Counted from the stretch's first letter, positions 27,214-35,954 are shown. The stretch is DNA of 64,000 nucleotides from Flavobacterium laiguense (GCF_003097655.1 NZ_QCZH01000015.1:1-64000), one strand, 5' to 3'. Program-made: numbers and translations. The notes: generated by a model not told the origin, from the letters alone.

Positions 27214-27918
27214 ATGACAAGACAAAAAAAGATTAAGTTTTTGAATCATTTATGGAATAAAGAAAGTGGACTTAGTGGAATGTTCGTTTTACTTGTTGGA
27301 ATGCATTTTATTTTAATACCCTTATTTAGTAGTTATAGATCTTTTATGGTGACCATCAATATATTTTGGATGCTGTTTCTTGTATCTGGAATCTTTTCAT
27401 TGGCAAAATCCAAAAAGCAAACGTTGTTATTTTCCATTATTCCTTTAATGTTTGTGGTTTTTAGTTGGATTACGGTTTTTGAGCAAACTCCATTTGTTTT
27501 GTTTGCTGAAATATTTTTTACGATTGCAACTTTCGTTTTATTGATTGTTTTAGTTTTAAAAAAAGTTCTAGAACCTGGACCTATTACTGGATATAGAGTG
27601 ATTGGTTCCATTGTGGTATATTTGATTTTGGCCAACTTATGGTGCGTAATTTATTTGTTTATTTACGAACAAATTCCTGGTTCTTTCTCTATCACATTAC
27701 CTCCTTTTGAAAGCAATACATTACTGGCTAATTTTTTGTATTTTAGTTATATAACAATCACTACAACTGGATTTGGGGAGATTGTTCCTTTACATCCCTT
27801 TGCTAGAGCAATGGTTCAAATTGAAGCCATTATAGGAGTATTATATCCTGTAATTCTTATTGGTCGTCTCGTTTCGGATGCCAATGAAAATAATTCCAAG
27901 AAGAAGCAAAATCAATAA
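27214..27918 (+). CDS. Potassium-channel-like membrane protein
   Basis: 234 aa from ATG; a TTG 9 bases upstream is the alternative start. Five to six membrane segments are predicted, with a final pore module: FLYFSYITITTTGFGEIVPLHPFARAMVQIEAIIGVLYPVILIGRLV. The selectivity filter reads TTTGFGE instead of the usual TVGYGD, which is seen in some bacterial two-TM or ion-channel-domain proteins. The N-terminal four helices have no voltage-sensor Arg pattern. It lies 50 bases after the MFS gene and may be expressed separately. No RCK domain. Confidence 0.75.
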   Translation: MTRQKKIKFLNHLWNKESGLSGMFVLLVGMHFILIPLFSSYRSFMVTINIFWMLFLVSGIFSLAKSKKQTLLFSIIPLMFVVFSWITVFEQTPFVLFAEIFFTIATFVLLIVLVLKKVLEPGPITGYRVIGSIVVYLILANLWCVIYLFIYEQIPGSFSITLPPFESNTLLANFLYFSYITITTTGFGEIVPLHPFARAMVQIEAIIGVLYPVILIGRLVSDANENNSKKKQNQ

Positions 27919-27955
27919 TTTTAAACTCATTTATTCTAACCTTTATTTTTATTTT

Positions 27956-29023
27956 ATGGAAAATTCAAACCAAAACAAAAACAAACAGCTTTTTGAAACT
28001 ATTCTACAACTAGGACTTGTTTTCCTTATTTTAGGATTTTGTTTTAAACTTTTATTGCCTTTTATGATGCCAATTCTTTGGGCCATCATATTAGCTATTG
28101 TTTTGTATCCCGCTTTCAATTTTTTGCAAAAGAAATTAAAAGGACGTAAAAGTCTTGCTTCATTCATTATCACATTTGCTTTATTATCACTTATTATTAT
28201 ACCTACTGTTTCGTTTGTAAATTCGGTTACTACATCTCTTTCTGAATTAAAAGTTGGACTAGAAGACGGCACACTCAAAGTGGCGACTCCAGGTCAAAAC
28301 ATAAAGGAATGGCCATTAATTGGGGAGAAAGCATACGATTTTCTATATTCATTATCCACCGATTTAAAAACAGGATTACTCCAATACAAAGAACAAATCG
28401 TCGAAGTATCCAAAACAATACTCGGAAGCGTTCTCAGTTCCACCGTTGCTTTGCTACAAGTAATCCTTTCGGTTATCATTGCAGGAATATTGATGGTATC
28501 GACCAGTGCCCAAGATTTAGCTAGTAATTTTATCAAAAGAATTGCAGGTGATTCAGGCGAAGAGTTTTTAAATATTTCTGTTTCTACAGTATATCAAGTA
28601 GTCAAAGGAATATTGGGTGTTGCTGTTATTCAAACCCTTATTCAAGCGGTTGGGCTATTTGGTTGTGGTGTTCCTTTTGCAGGTGTATTGACCCTATTAT
28701 GCTTAATGTTGTCCATAATTCAAATTGGCCCCATCATTATTAATCTTGGAGTTATTGCCTATCTTTTCTCATTAGACAATACCACAGCAGCCATTCTTTG
28801 GAGCATATTTTTCCTCTTAAGCGGACTATCCGACAATGTTTTAAAACCGTTATTGTTAGGAAAAGGCGCTTTAGTTCCAATGTTAGTCATCTTTCTAGGC
28901 GTAATTGGCGGATTCATGATGTCAGGCTTTATTGGCTTGTTTGTAGGTCCAATCATTTTTTCTATAGGTTATAAATTATTTGTTGCTTGGATGGATGATA
29001 AACCAGAAAGTACAGTAGCTTAA
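27956..29023 (+). CDS. AI-2E/PerM-family membrane protein
   Basis: 355 aa from the ATG at MENSNQNKNKQLFETILQ, chosen because an upstream ATG would overlap the channel gene. Seven or eight membrane helices follow the family pattern: LLPFMMPILWAIILAIVLYPAFNFLQKKLKGRK, the central soluble helical insert, and SIFFLLSGLSDNVLKPLLLGKG, the PerM/YdiK signature (NVLKP). Members have been linked to autoinducer-2 export or Na+/H+ exchange; the substrate here is unknown. Ends before a bidirectional terminator. Confidence 0.87.
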   Translation: MENSNQNKNKQLFETILQLGLVFLILGFCFKLLLPFMMPILWAIILAIVLYPAFNFLQKKLKGRKSLASFIITFALLSLIIIPTVSFVNSVTTSLSELKVGLEDGTLKVATPGQNIKEWPLIGEKAYDFLYSLSTDLKTGLLQYKEQIVEVSKTILGSVLSSTVALLQVILSVIIAGILMVSTSAQDLASNFIKRIAGDSGEEFLNISVSTVYQVVKGILGVAVIQTLIQAVGLFGCGVPFAGVLTLLCLMLSIIQIGPIIINLGVIAYLFSLDNTTAAILWSIFFLLSGLSDNVLKPLLLGKGALVPMLVIFLGVIGGFMMSGFIGLFVGPIIFSIGYKLFVAWMDDKPESTVA

Positions 29024-29044
29024 TTTTTAGGAGTTGTTTAAAAT

Positions 29045-29086
29045 AAAAAAGCCGCTATGTCATTCAGGGACAATAGCGGCTTTTTA
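29045..29086. terminator. Bidirectional terminator
   Basis: Perfect stem GCCGCTAT / ATAGCGGC, flanked by A- and T-runs, lies between the convergent PerM-like and acyl-CoA dehydrogenase genes. Confidence 0.9.
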
Positions 29087-29113
29087 AACAAATAAAAACT
29101 AAAAAAAAATATT

Positions 29114-30904
29114 TTAGAAACAGTATGCGTTTTCAGTAACCAGTTTTGTAGTAATCGTTTCTCTTAAACCAACTACGTTTGGCATGTTGGTGTATTTAGT
29201 AAAACGGCGTAATCCCATTAACATCATACGTTGCTCATCTCCTTCTGCAAAAGAAATAATACTTTCTTTTCCTTTTTGAGTAATAATATCAACCGCTTGA
29301 TATAAGTATAATTTAGCCATTGCAATTTGTTCTGTGACTTTGTCTTCACCAGTTGCTTTAGCCAATTTTTCGGTTCTCAAGATGGTACTTTCAGCCATGT
29401 AGATTTCGATTAAGATATCAGAGGCAGCCATCAATAATTGTTGGTGTGCATCTAAGTCTGGACCGTATTTTTGAACTGCACCACCCGCAACCATAAGGAA
29501 TGCTTTTTTCAATTTGGTGATCATTTCTTTTTCTTCAGCAAACAATTCAGAATAATCAGGAGTTTCAAATGATGGAATTCCCATTAATTCTTCTTGTACT
29601 TTTGAAGCAGGTCCTAGTAAATCAACATGCCCTTTCATGGCTTTCTTGATCAACATACCAACCGAAAGCATTCTGTTGATTTCGTTTGTTCCCTCGTAGA
29701 TACGAGCAATACGGGCATCTCTCCAAGCACTTTCCATTGGTGTGTCTTCAGAGAATCCCATTCCACCAAAGATTTGAATTCCTTCATCAGCACAAGCTTG
29801 AACGTCTTCAGAAACGGCTACTTTCAAGATAGAACATTCGATAGCATATTCTTCAACCCCTTTCAATTCTGATTCTTGATGAGTAGATCCAGCTGCTTCA
29901 CGTTCAGAAATACGATCTTCAATATCTTTTGCCGCACGGTAAGTAGCACTTTCTCCTGCATAGCATGAAGTTGCCATTTCAGCCAACTTAGAACGAATAG
30001 CACCAAATTGTGAAATTGCTGTATTAAACTGAATTCTTTCATTAGAATAGTTTACTGCTTGAGTAATCACTCTACGTTGTGCGTCCAAACAAGCTGCAGC
30101 CAATTTAATACGACCAACGTTTAAAGCATTCATGGCGATTTTGAAACCATTTCCTCTTTCAGATAACATGTTTTCAACAGGCACTACAGTATCATTAAAA
30201 AATACTTGACGTGTAGATGATGCACGAATACCTAATTTATGCTCTTCTTCATTCATAGAGATTCCATTGTCTGGAGTGTTTTCTACAATAAAACCTGTAA
30301 TGTTCTTATCATCACCAATTCTTGCAAATACGATGAATACTGAGCAGAATCCTGCATTCGAAATCCACATTTTTTGTCCAGTGATCGAATATGTTTTTCC
30401 GTCTTCTGATAAAATAGCTTTAGTTTTTCCAGAATTGGCATCCGATCCAGCACCTGGCTCAGTCAAACAATAAGCGCCAAACCACTCACCAGAAGCTAGT
30501 TTAGGTACGTATTTTTGTTTTTGTTCTTCTGTTCCGTATAATGTGATTGGCATTGTTCCTATCCCCGTGTGCGCTCCAAAAGCTGTAGAAAAAGATCCTG
30601 TTGCTCCCGAAATATAATCGCATACCAAAACCGTATTCACAAATCCCATTCCCATTCCACCATAAGATTCTGGAACAGCAACACTAAGGAAACCTAAATC
30701 TCCTGCTTTTTTCATACACTCTTGAGTATACGCATAATCTTTTTTCTCAAAACGATCTTTATGAGCCCACAATTCTTTATCAACGAATTCTTTTACAGAA
30801 TCACGCATCATTAATTGCTCTTCATTGAAATCTTCTGGCGTGAATATATCTTCACATTTTGTTTCTTTTACGATGAATTGTCCACCTCTTGTTTGATCGC
30901 TCAT
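29114..30904 (-). CDS. Acyl-CoA dehydrogenase
   Basis: 596 aa FAD enzyme for the first beta-oxidation step. Motifs: YCLTEPGAGSDANSGKTKA (substrate/FAD region), MWISNAGFCSVFIVFA, and YEGTNEINRMLSVGMLIKK with the catalytic-Glu neighbourhood. A C-terminal helical extension of about 180 residues (beyond the usual 380) is characteristic of the long Bacteroidota form. It lies downstream of the thiolase and a helical-bundle gene on the same strand. The electron acceptor would be ETF. Its upstream leader contains TAGAYRA repeats. Confidence 0.93.
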   Translation of the reverse strand: MSDQTRGGQFIVKETKCEDIFTPEDFNEEQLMMRDSVKEFVDKELWAHKDRFEKKDYAYTQECMKKAGDLGFLSVAVPESYGGMGMGFVNTVLVCDYISGATGSFSTAFGAHTGIGTMPITLYGTEEQKQKYVPKLASGEWFGAYCLTEPGAGSDANSGKTKAILSEDGKTYSITGQKMWISNAGFCSVFIVFARIGDDKNITGFIVENTPDNGISMNEEEHKLGIRASSTRQVFFNDTVVPVENMLSERGNGFKIAMNALNVGRIKLAAACLDAQRRVITQAVNYSNERIQFNTAISQFGAIRSKLAEMATSCYAGESATYRAAKDIEDRISEREAAGSTHQESELKGVEEYAIECSILKVAVSEDVQACADEGIQIFGGMGFSEDTPMESAWRDARIARIYEGTNEINRMLSVGMLIKKAMKGHVDLLGPASKVQEELMGIPSFETPDYSELFAEEKEMITKLKKAFLMVAGGAVQKYGPDLDAHQQLLMAASDILIEIYMAESTILRTEKLAKATGEDKVTEQIAMAKLYLYQAVDIITQKGKESIISFAEGDEQRMMLMGLRRFTKYTNMPNVVGLRETITTKLVTENAYCF

Positions 30905-30914
30905 TTTTTAAAAT

Positions 30915-30952
30915 TTTAGATGATAGATAATAGACGAATAGATAATAGACGC
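30915..30952. repeat. 7-bp TAGAYRA tandem repeat, left flank of the helical-bundle gene
   Basis: Imperfect units TAGATGA, TAGATAA, TAGACGA, TAGATAA, TAGACGC in a row. The same units recur right of the helical-bundle gene and between the thiolase and the fadB-like gene. Confidence 0.8.
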
Positions 30953-30978
30953 CAATTATTTATGAATTAATTTATAAG

Positions 30979-31344
30979 TTATTTATTTAGTGTGTTTTGA
31001 AAGGACATTGTTGCCTTTTGAAATTCTTCAATTTTTATTTCAATAAAATTGGTGTAATCGTCTGTTATATATTTTCTATGATTTGCAAGCAAAAGTTGTG
31101 TTTGTAGTTCAAAAGAAGATCCTAATGATATATCTAGGAAATGACTAAAAGATTTATCTGTTCTACTTGATCCTTCTGCAATATTTGATGGCATAGAAAC
31201 AGTAGATCGATCCATTTGACTTTTCAATCCAAATTTTTCAGAAACTGGAAATGTATCCGTTGCGTCTAAAATTAGTTTAGCAATCTCCATTGCCATTTGC
31301 CAAATTTTTAGTTTTTTGAAATTGTGTCTTTTGAATTCGCTCAT
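30979..31344 (-). CDS. Four-helix-bundle protein (S23/IVP family)
   Basis: 121 aa. The family signature is clear: KLKIWQMAMEIAKLIL at the N-terminus, FGLKSQMDRSTVSMPSNIAEG, and FSHFLDISLGSSFELQTQLLLA. This family was first seen in 23S rRNA intervening sequences and is related to Avd of diversity-generating retroelements; as free genes its function is unclear. Here it sits inside a beta-oxidation gene group, bordered on both sides by the same heptamer repeats, which suggests an inserted cassette. No rRNA or reverse transcriptase gene is in the window. Confidence 0.9.
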   Translation of the reverse strand: MSEFKRHNFKKLKIWQMAMEIAKLILDATDTFPVSEKFGLKSQMDRSTVSMPSNIAEGSSRTDKSFSHFLDISLGSSFELQTQLLLANHRKYITDDYTNFIEIKIEEFQKATMSFQNTLNK

Positions 31345-31347
31345 GTT

Positions 31348-31536
31348 TTAAATTTTAGATGATAGATAATAGACGGATAGATGAAAGACTTTGACTTGAT
31401 AATTTTTAAAAGATGATAGATGATAGATAATAGACAGATAGATGATAGACTTTGATTTGACAGATTAGATTAGAGTTGACAAATAGATAATATATTTTTT
31501 AATCTATTATCTATTTGTCTATTATCTCTTCGTCTC
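31348..31536. repeat. TAGAYRA repeats and hairpin, right flank of the helical-bundle gene
   Basis: Two blocks of the heptamer family (around 31353-31388 and 31411-31450), then a 14-bp perfect inverted repeat, GACAAATAGATAAT (31478-31491) and ATTATCTATTTGTC (31506-31519), with a T-rich spacer. The hairpin lies just downstream of the thiolase stop and could act as a terminator for it or as a processing site. Confidence 0.8.
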
Positions 31537-31539
31537 TTC

Positions 31540-32721
31540 TTACATTAATTCGTAAATTCCAGCAGAACCTTGTCCTGTTCCTACACACATAGAAACGATT
31601 CCATATTTGCTTCCTCTGCGTTTCATTTCATCAAACAATTGAACAGAAAGTTTAGCACCTGTACAACCTAGTGGGTGGCCTAATGCAATAGCTCCACCAT
31701 TCACATTGATAATGTCAGGATTCAAGTTCAGTTCACGGGTAACGGCCAATGCTTGTGAAGCAAATGCTTCATTCAATTCAATTAAATCAATATCATTTAA
31801 CGTCAATCCCGCTTGTTTCAAGGCTTTTGGAATGGCTTTTACAGGGCCAATTCCCATGATCCTTGGCTCAACACCTGCAGAGGCGAAGTTTACCAAACGA
31901 GCAATAGGTTCAAGGTTTAATTCTTTTACCATTTCTTCGCTCATAACCAGTACGAAAGCCGCACCGTCACTCATTTGAGAAGAGTTACCAGCAGTTACAC
32001 TTCCATCAGCAGCAAAAACAGCTCTAAGACCTGCTAATGCTTCCAAAGAAGTTCCAGCTCTTGGGCCTTCGTCTTTGTTTACCACATACGATTTGGTTTC
32101 TTTTTTACCATTTTCATTGATAAATGTTTGCTCTACTGTAATTGGTACGATTTGTTTGTCAAATTTACCTTCAGCTTGTGCTTTCAAAGCTTTATTATGC
32201 GATTGAAAAGCAAATTCATCTTGGTCTGCACGAGAAATATTGAATTGTTTAGCCACCGCTTCCGATGTCAATCCCATTCCCCAGTAGTAATCCTCATGTC
32301 CTGCTTTTGCAACAGCATAATCCGGAGTAGGTTTGTAACCTCCCATTGGAATAAAACTCATACTTTCGGCTCCACCTGCAATGATACAATGTGCCATTCC
32401 TGATTGGATTTTGGCAGTTGCCATTCCGATCGTTTCCAATCCAGAAGCGCAATATCTGTTTACGGTAACACCCGGTACATCATCTACTTTTAATCCCATC
32501 AAAGAGATTAAACGTCCTACGTTCAAACCTTGTTCTGCTTCAGGCATGGCATTTCCAACCATAACATCGTCAATACGTGTTTTGTCAAAATCAGGCAACT
32601 CATTCATCATGTATTGAATGGTTTCTGCAGCCAACTCATCAGGTCTTTTAAATCTAAAAACTCCTTTTGGTGCTTTACCTACCGCAGTACGATACGCTTT
32701 AACTATATATGCTGTTTTCAT
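31540..32721 (-). CDS. fadA: Acetyl-CoA C-acyltransferase (3-ketoacyl-CoA thiolase)
   Basis: 393 aa. Catalyses the thiolytic last step of beta-oxidation. Active-site Cys91 lies in VNRYCASGLETI; the C-terminal HPLGCTGAK and SMCVGTGQGSAG blocks supply the His and second Cys. It follows the 3-hydroxyacyl-CoA dehydrogenase/hydratase gene and would receive its product. The gap to that gene is 100 bases and filled by the repeat palindrome. Standard length and start (MKTAYIVKAYRTAVGKAP). Confidence 0.95.
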   Translation of the reverse strand: MKTAYIVKAYRTAVGKAPKGVFRFKRPDELAAETIQYMMNELPDFDKTRIDDVMVGNAMPEAEQGLNVGRLISLMGLKVDDVPGVTVNRYCASGLETIGMATAKIQSGMAHCIIAGGAESMSFIPMGGYKPTPDYAVAKAGHEDYYWGMGLTSEAVAKQFNISRADQDEFAFQSHNKALKAQAEGKFDKQIVPITVEQTFINENGKKETKSYVVNKDEGPRAGTSLEALAGLRAVFAADGSVTAGNSSQMSDGAAFVLVMSEEMVKELNLEPIARLVNFASAGVEPRIMGIGPVKAIPKALKQAGLTLNDIDLIELNEAFASQALAVTRELNLNPDIINVNGGAIALGHPLGCTGAKLSVQLFDEMKRRGSKYGIVSMCVGTGQGSAGIYELM

Positions 32722-32743
32722 ATTTTTTTTCTTTTTAAGACTA

Positions 32744-32823
32744 TAGACGGATAGATAATAGATGATAGACTTTTACGTGTTACGGATTTTGTCTATCATC
32801 TATCCGTCTTTTATCTATTATCT
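32744..32823. repeat. TAGAYRA palindrome between thiolase and fadB-like gene
   Basis: Left arm of TAGACGGATAGATAATAG-type units and right arm with the reverse units (GTCTATCATCTATCCGTC) form a large imperfect hairpin. The right end overlaps the stop codon of the fadB-like gene. Same unit family as the repeats around the helical-bundle gene. Confidence 0.8.
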
Positions 32824-35215
32824 AATTACGAAGTGGTTTCCCTTTTGTTAACATGAACTGAATTCTTTCTAGCGTTTTTCTCTCAGTACAAAGTGATAAA
32901 AATGCTTCGCGTTCAAGGTCTAATAAATATTGCTCAGATACCAAAGTGTGTTCCGATAAATCACCACCAGCCATAACATAAGCCAGTTTGTTTGCAATTT
33001 TTAAATCGTGTTCTGAGATGTATTTACCGGCAACCATTTGATTGGTTCCAACTAAGAACATTCCTAATGCCTGTTTACCCAAAACTTTTACATCCGTTCT
33101 GCGAATTGGTTGTGTATAACCAGCTTCGGCCATTAATAAGGCATGTTTTTTGGCTTCTGCGATCTGACGGTCTTTGTTTACCACAATAATATCTTTACCG
33201 TGTTGTAAAAGTCCAGTATCAAAAGCTTCGTAAGCCGAAGTAGATACTTTTGCCATAGCGATGGTCATGAAATATTCTTGAAGAACATTCAATTCCACAT
33301 CGTTTTTACGGAATAAATCAGATGCACGCATGGCCAATTCTTTCGAACCACCACCGCCAGGAATAACCCCAACACCAAATTCAACTAATCCCATATAAGT
33401 TTCTGCAGCAGCAACCACTTTATCAGCATGTAAGCTCATTTCGCAACCACCACCAAAAGTCATTCCGTGTGGAGCAACTACAACTGGAATCCCAGAATAA
33501 CGCACACGCATCATCGTGTCTTGGAACATTTTGATGGCCATATTCAACTCATCATATTCTTGCTCCACAGCCATCATGAATATCATTCCGATATTGGCAC
33601 CAACAGAGAAATTCGCTGCTTGATTTCCAATAACCAAACCTTGATATTCTTTTTCAGATAAGTCAATCGCTTTATTGATAGCTTGTAAAACATCGCCACC
33701 AATAGTATTCATTTTAGATTGGAATTCTAAGTTCAAGATTCCGTCTCCTAAATCCTGAATGATAGCACCACTATTGCTCCAAACTTTTTTGCTTTCGCGA
33801 ATGTTGTTCAGGATGATAAAGGCATCTTGACCCGGAACTTTAGTTTGTGATTTTGTTGGAATATTGTAGAAATAAGTCGCTCCTTCTTTAATAGTATAAA
33901 AACTAGTACTTCCTGAAGCTAACATTTCAGTAACCCAAGCTGCAGGCTCTTGACCTTCGGCTTTCATGATTTCGATTCCTTTTTCAACACCAATAGCATC
34001 CCAAATTTCGAATGGACCATTTTCCCATCCGAAACCAGCTTTCATGGCATCGTCTATTTTGTATAATTCATCAGAGATTTCAGGAATTCTGTTCGAAACA
34101 TAAGCAAACATTCCAGAGAAACTTTTTCTGTAGAATTCACCTGCTTTGTCTTTTCCTTTTACTAAAACCTTGAATCTGTTGATTGGTTTGTCAATGGTTT
34201 TGGTTAATTCCAAAGTAGCAAAAGAAGCTCTTTTGGCAGGACGGTATTCCATCGTATCCAAGTCCAAAGAAAGAATGTCTCTGTCTACTTTTTTGTAGAA
34301 ACCTTGTCCAGTTTTGCTTCCGTACCATTTGTTTTCCATCATTTTGTTCACAAATTCCGGAAGTTTGAACAACTCGTGTTGTTCGTCTGTTGGGCAGTTT
34401 TCGTAGATTCCGTTGGCAACATGTACCAAAGTATCCAATCCAACAACATCCACAGTTCTGAAAGTAGCCGATTTTGGGCGACCAATAACCGGTCCCGTCA
34501 ATTTATCCACTTCTTCAATAGTCAATCCCAATTCTTTTACCAAGTGGAACAAACTTTGAATTCCGTAAATACCAATACGGTTTCCAATAAATGCTGGAGT
34601 ATCTTTGGCAACAACCGAAGTTTTACCCAAGAATTTCTCTCCGTATATCGTTAAGAAATCCAATACTTCAGTTGAAGTTTGTGGACCAGGAATAATTTCG
34701 AATAATTTTAAGTAACGCGCAGGGTTAAAAAAGTGAGTACCGCAGAAGTGTTTTTGGAAATCCTCGCTACGTCCTTCGCTCATAAAGTGAATCGGAATAC
34801 CAGAAGTGTTTGATGTAACCAAAGTTCCCGGTTTTCTGAATTTTTCAATTTGCTCAAAAACCAATTTTTTGATATCCAAACGCTCTACAACCACTTCGAT
34901 GATCCAATCTACATTGGCAATTTTCGCCATATCATCCGTAGTGTTTCCAGTGGTGATACGGTTAGCGAATTTTTGGCTGTAAATAGGAGAGGGCTTCGAT
35001 TTTAATGAGTTGGCCAAATGTTCGTTTACCACACGGTTGCGAACAATTTTACTCTCAAGTGTTAGCCCTTTTTTGGCTTCTGCATCCGTCAATTCTCTTG
35101 GGACAATGTCCAAAAGTAAGACTTCTACACCAATGTTGGCAAAATGACAAGCAATTCCTGAACCCATAATTCCGGATCCAATTACTGCAACTTTTTTAAT
35201 TGTGCGTTTCATCAT
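32822..35215 (-). CDS. fadB: Bifunctional 3-hydroxyacyl-CoA dehydrogenase / enoyl-CoA hydratase
   Basis: 797 aa. The N-terminal half is the dehydrogenase: Rossmann motif VAVIGSGIMGSGIACHFANIG at about residues 9-29, and GTHFFNPARYLKLFEIIPG around the catalytic His. The C-terminal half is crotonase-like: PHGMTFGGGCEMSLHADKVV and EFGVGVIPGGGGSKELAMR. This domain order (dehydrogenase first) is the reverse of E. coli FadB. It carries out steps two and three of beta-oxidation. The start overlaps marR by 20 bases (17 if the second Met is used), so they are co-transcribed. Confidence 0.93.
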   Translation of the reverse strand: MMKRTIKKVAVIGSGIMGSGIACHFANIGVEVLLLDIVPRELTDAEAKKGLTLESKIVRNRVVNEHLANSLKSKPSPIYSQKFANRITTGNTTDDMAKIANVDWIIEVVVERLDIKKLVFEQIEKFRKPGTLVTSNTSGIPIHFMSEGRSEDFQKHFCGTHFFNPARYLKLFEIIPGPQTSTEVLDFLTIYGEKFLGKTSVVAKDTPAFIGNRIGIYGIQSLFHLVKELGLTIEEVDKLTGPVIGRPKSATFRTVDVVGLDTLVHVANGIYENCPTDEQHELFKLPEFVNKMMENKWYGSKTGQGFYKKVDRDILSLDLDTMEYRPAKRASFATLELTKTIDKPINRFKVLVKGKDKAGEFYRKSFSGMFAYVSNRIPEISDELYKIDDAMKAGFGWENGPFEIWDAIGVEKGIEIMKAEGQEPAAWVTEMLASGSTSFYTIKEGATYFYNIPTKSQTKVPGQDAFIILNNIRESKKVWSNSGAIIQDLGDGILNLEFQSKMNTIGGDVLQAINKAIDLSEKEYQGLVIGNQAANFSVGANIGMIFMMAVEQEYDELNMAIKMFQDTMMRVRYSGIPVVVAPHGMTFGGGCEMSLHADKVVAAAETYMGLVEFGVGVIPGGGGSKELAMRASDLFRKNDVELNVLQEYFMTIAMAKVSTSAYEAFDTGLLQHGKDIIVVNKDRQIAEAKKHALLMAEAGYTQPIRRTDVKVLGKQALGMFLVGTNQMVAGKYISEHDLKIANKLAYVMAGGDLSEHTLVSEQYLLDLEREAFLSLCTERKTLERIQFMLTKGKPLRN

Positions 35216-35663
35216 TACTGTTTTCTTGTTGATTAAATATGTTTTTATTCTGAATTAGTTCGTTGATAATTTCAGCCACTTCTATGAAATTGTTTAGCTT
35301 TTCTTCCGAAACATGTTTTCTAACAGTTTCATTAAAATTCAAAACGGTATTCTTAGATAATTCCCTTTTTTCTTTTCCAAATTCGGTTAGGTAAATCAAA
35401 ACGCCTCTGCCGTCTTCTGGATTTTTCTTTCTGATTATTAGCCCTTTTTCCTCCATGGATTTTAAGGTTCTGGTCAAGCTTGTGGCTTCCATTCCCATTC
35501 TGGGTCCTAATGCTGTAGAAGGTGTTCCTTCCTCTCTGTCAATACTTAATAAGGCAAATCCTGTTGCCATTGTAGCGTCATATTTAGCAGCTTCTTCGTT
35601 GTACATTCTGGATACGGCTTGCCAAGTTGCTCTTAAGATATAATCTATTGTTTTGTTTTTCAT
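35196..35663 (-). CDS. MarR-family regulator of the beta-oxidation genes
   Basis: 155 aa winged-helix regulator: EGTPSTALGPRMGMEATSLTRTLKSMEEKGLIIRKKNPEDGRGVLIYLTEFG covers recognition helix and wing. First gene of the fad unit, overlapping the dehydrogenase gene. Two ATGC-N2-GCAT/GCGT sites lie upstream, one at the -33 region of its promoter, so autoregulated repression relieved by an acyl-CoA-type ligand is likely (inference). The C-terminus (SEEKLNNFIEVAEIINELIQN) is the dimerisation helix. Confidence 0.9.
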   Translation of the reverse strand: MKNKTIDYILRATWQAVSRMYNEEAAKYDATMATGFALLSIDREEGTPSTALGPRMGMEATSLTRTLKSMEEKGLIIRKKNPEDGRGVLIYLTEFGKEKRELSKNTVLNFNETVRKHVSEEKLNNFIEVAEIINELIQNKNIFNQQENSNDETHN

Positions 35664-35681
35664 ATTTTACTATATCGATTT

Positions 35682-35689
35682 CAAATGTA
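35682..35689 (-). promoter_or_regulatory. -7 box (TACATTTG) of the marR-fad operon
   Basis: Perfect TAnnTTTG on the minus strand, 19 bases before the marR start. The -33 position coincides with a palindrome. Confidence 0.6.
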
Positions 35690-35701
35690 ATAAAAAAAAT
35701 A

Positions 35702-35716
35702 CTATGCACGCATAAT
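35702..35716. promoter_or_regulatory. Candidate MarR operator 1 (TATGCACGCATA)
   Basis: TATGCACGCATA is a palindrome with two central mismatches. It overlaps the -33 region of the marR promoter, where a bound repressor would block polymerase. A related site lies about 85 bp upstream. Confidence 0.5.
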
Positions 35717-35756
35717 AAATTTTAATTTTTTTTAATTTTTTATAAATATAAATAAA

Positions 35757-35781
35757 AAACTCCTTTGAAATAAGGAGTTTA
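35757..35781 (-). terminator. Hairpin upstream of marR, T-run on the minus strand
   Basis: Arms AAACTCCTT / AAGGAGTTT with a short loop; read on the minus strand it is followed by TTTTTTATTTAT. No gene is visible upstream to terminate, so it may stop leftward antisense or an attenuated transcript from beyond operator 2. Confidence 0.55.
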
Positions 35782-35786
35782 GGGAA

Positions 35787-35802
35787 TATTATGCATGCGT
35801 GG
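35787..35802. promoter_or_regulatory. Candidate MarR operator 2 (TTATGCATGCGTGG)
   Basis: Contains ATGCATGCGT, close in sequence to operator 1. Two sites about 85 bp apart would allow cooperative binding or control of a divergent transcript. Confidence 0.4.
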
Positions 35803-35954
35803 TATTTTCTTGTTTTTTTAAAATAATGCTTTTTTGAATTTTAAATAAAAAGTGATGAAATTTTGATTTGAAGTGGTTAAAATGGGGTTATTTACTTATT
35901 TTGTTTTTTTACTTTGGTGAAAAATAAATCTTTATTTTTGTAATATAAAACTTC

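Noticed and set aside
30979..31344. 23S rRNA intervening sequence or diversity-generating retroelement
   Set aside because: No rRNA, reverse transcriptase or template/variable repeat is nearby; only the helical-bundle family is shared.
30915..32823. CRISPR-like array around the four-helix-bundle gene
   Set aside because: Units are 7-bp, degenerate and contiguous; no spacers and no cas genes.
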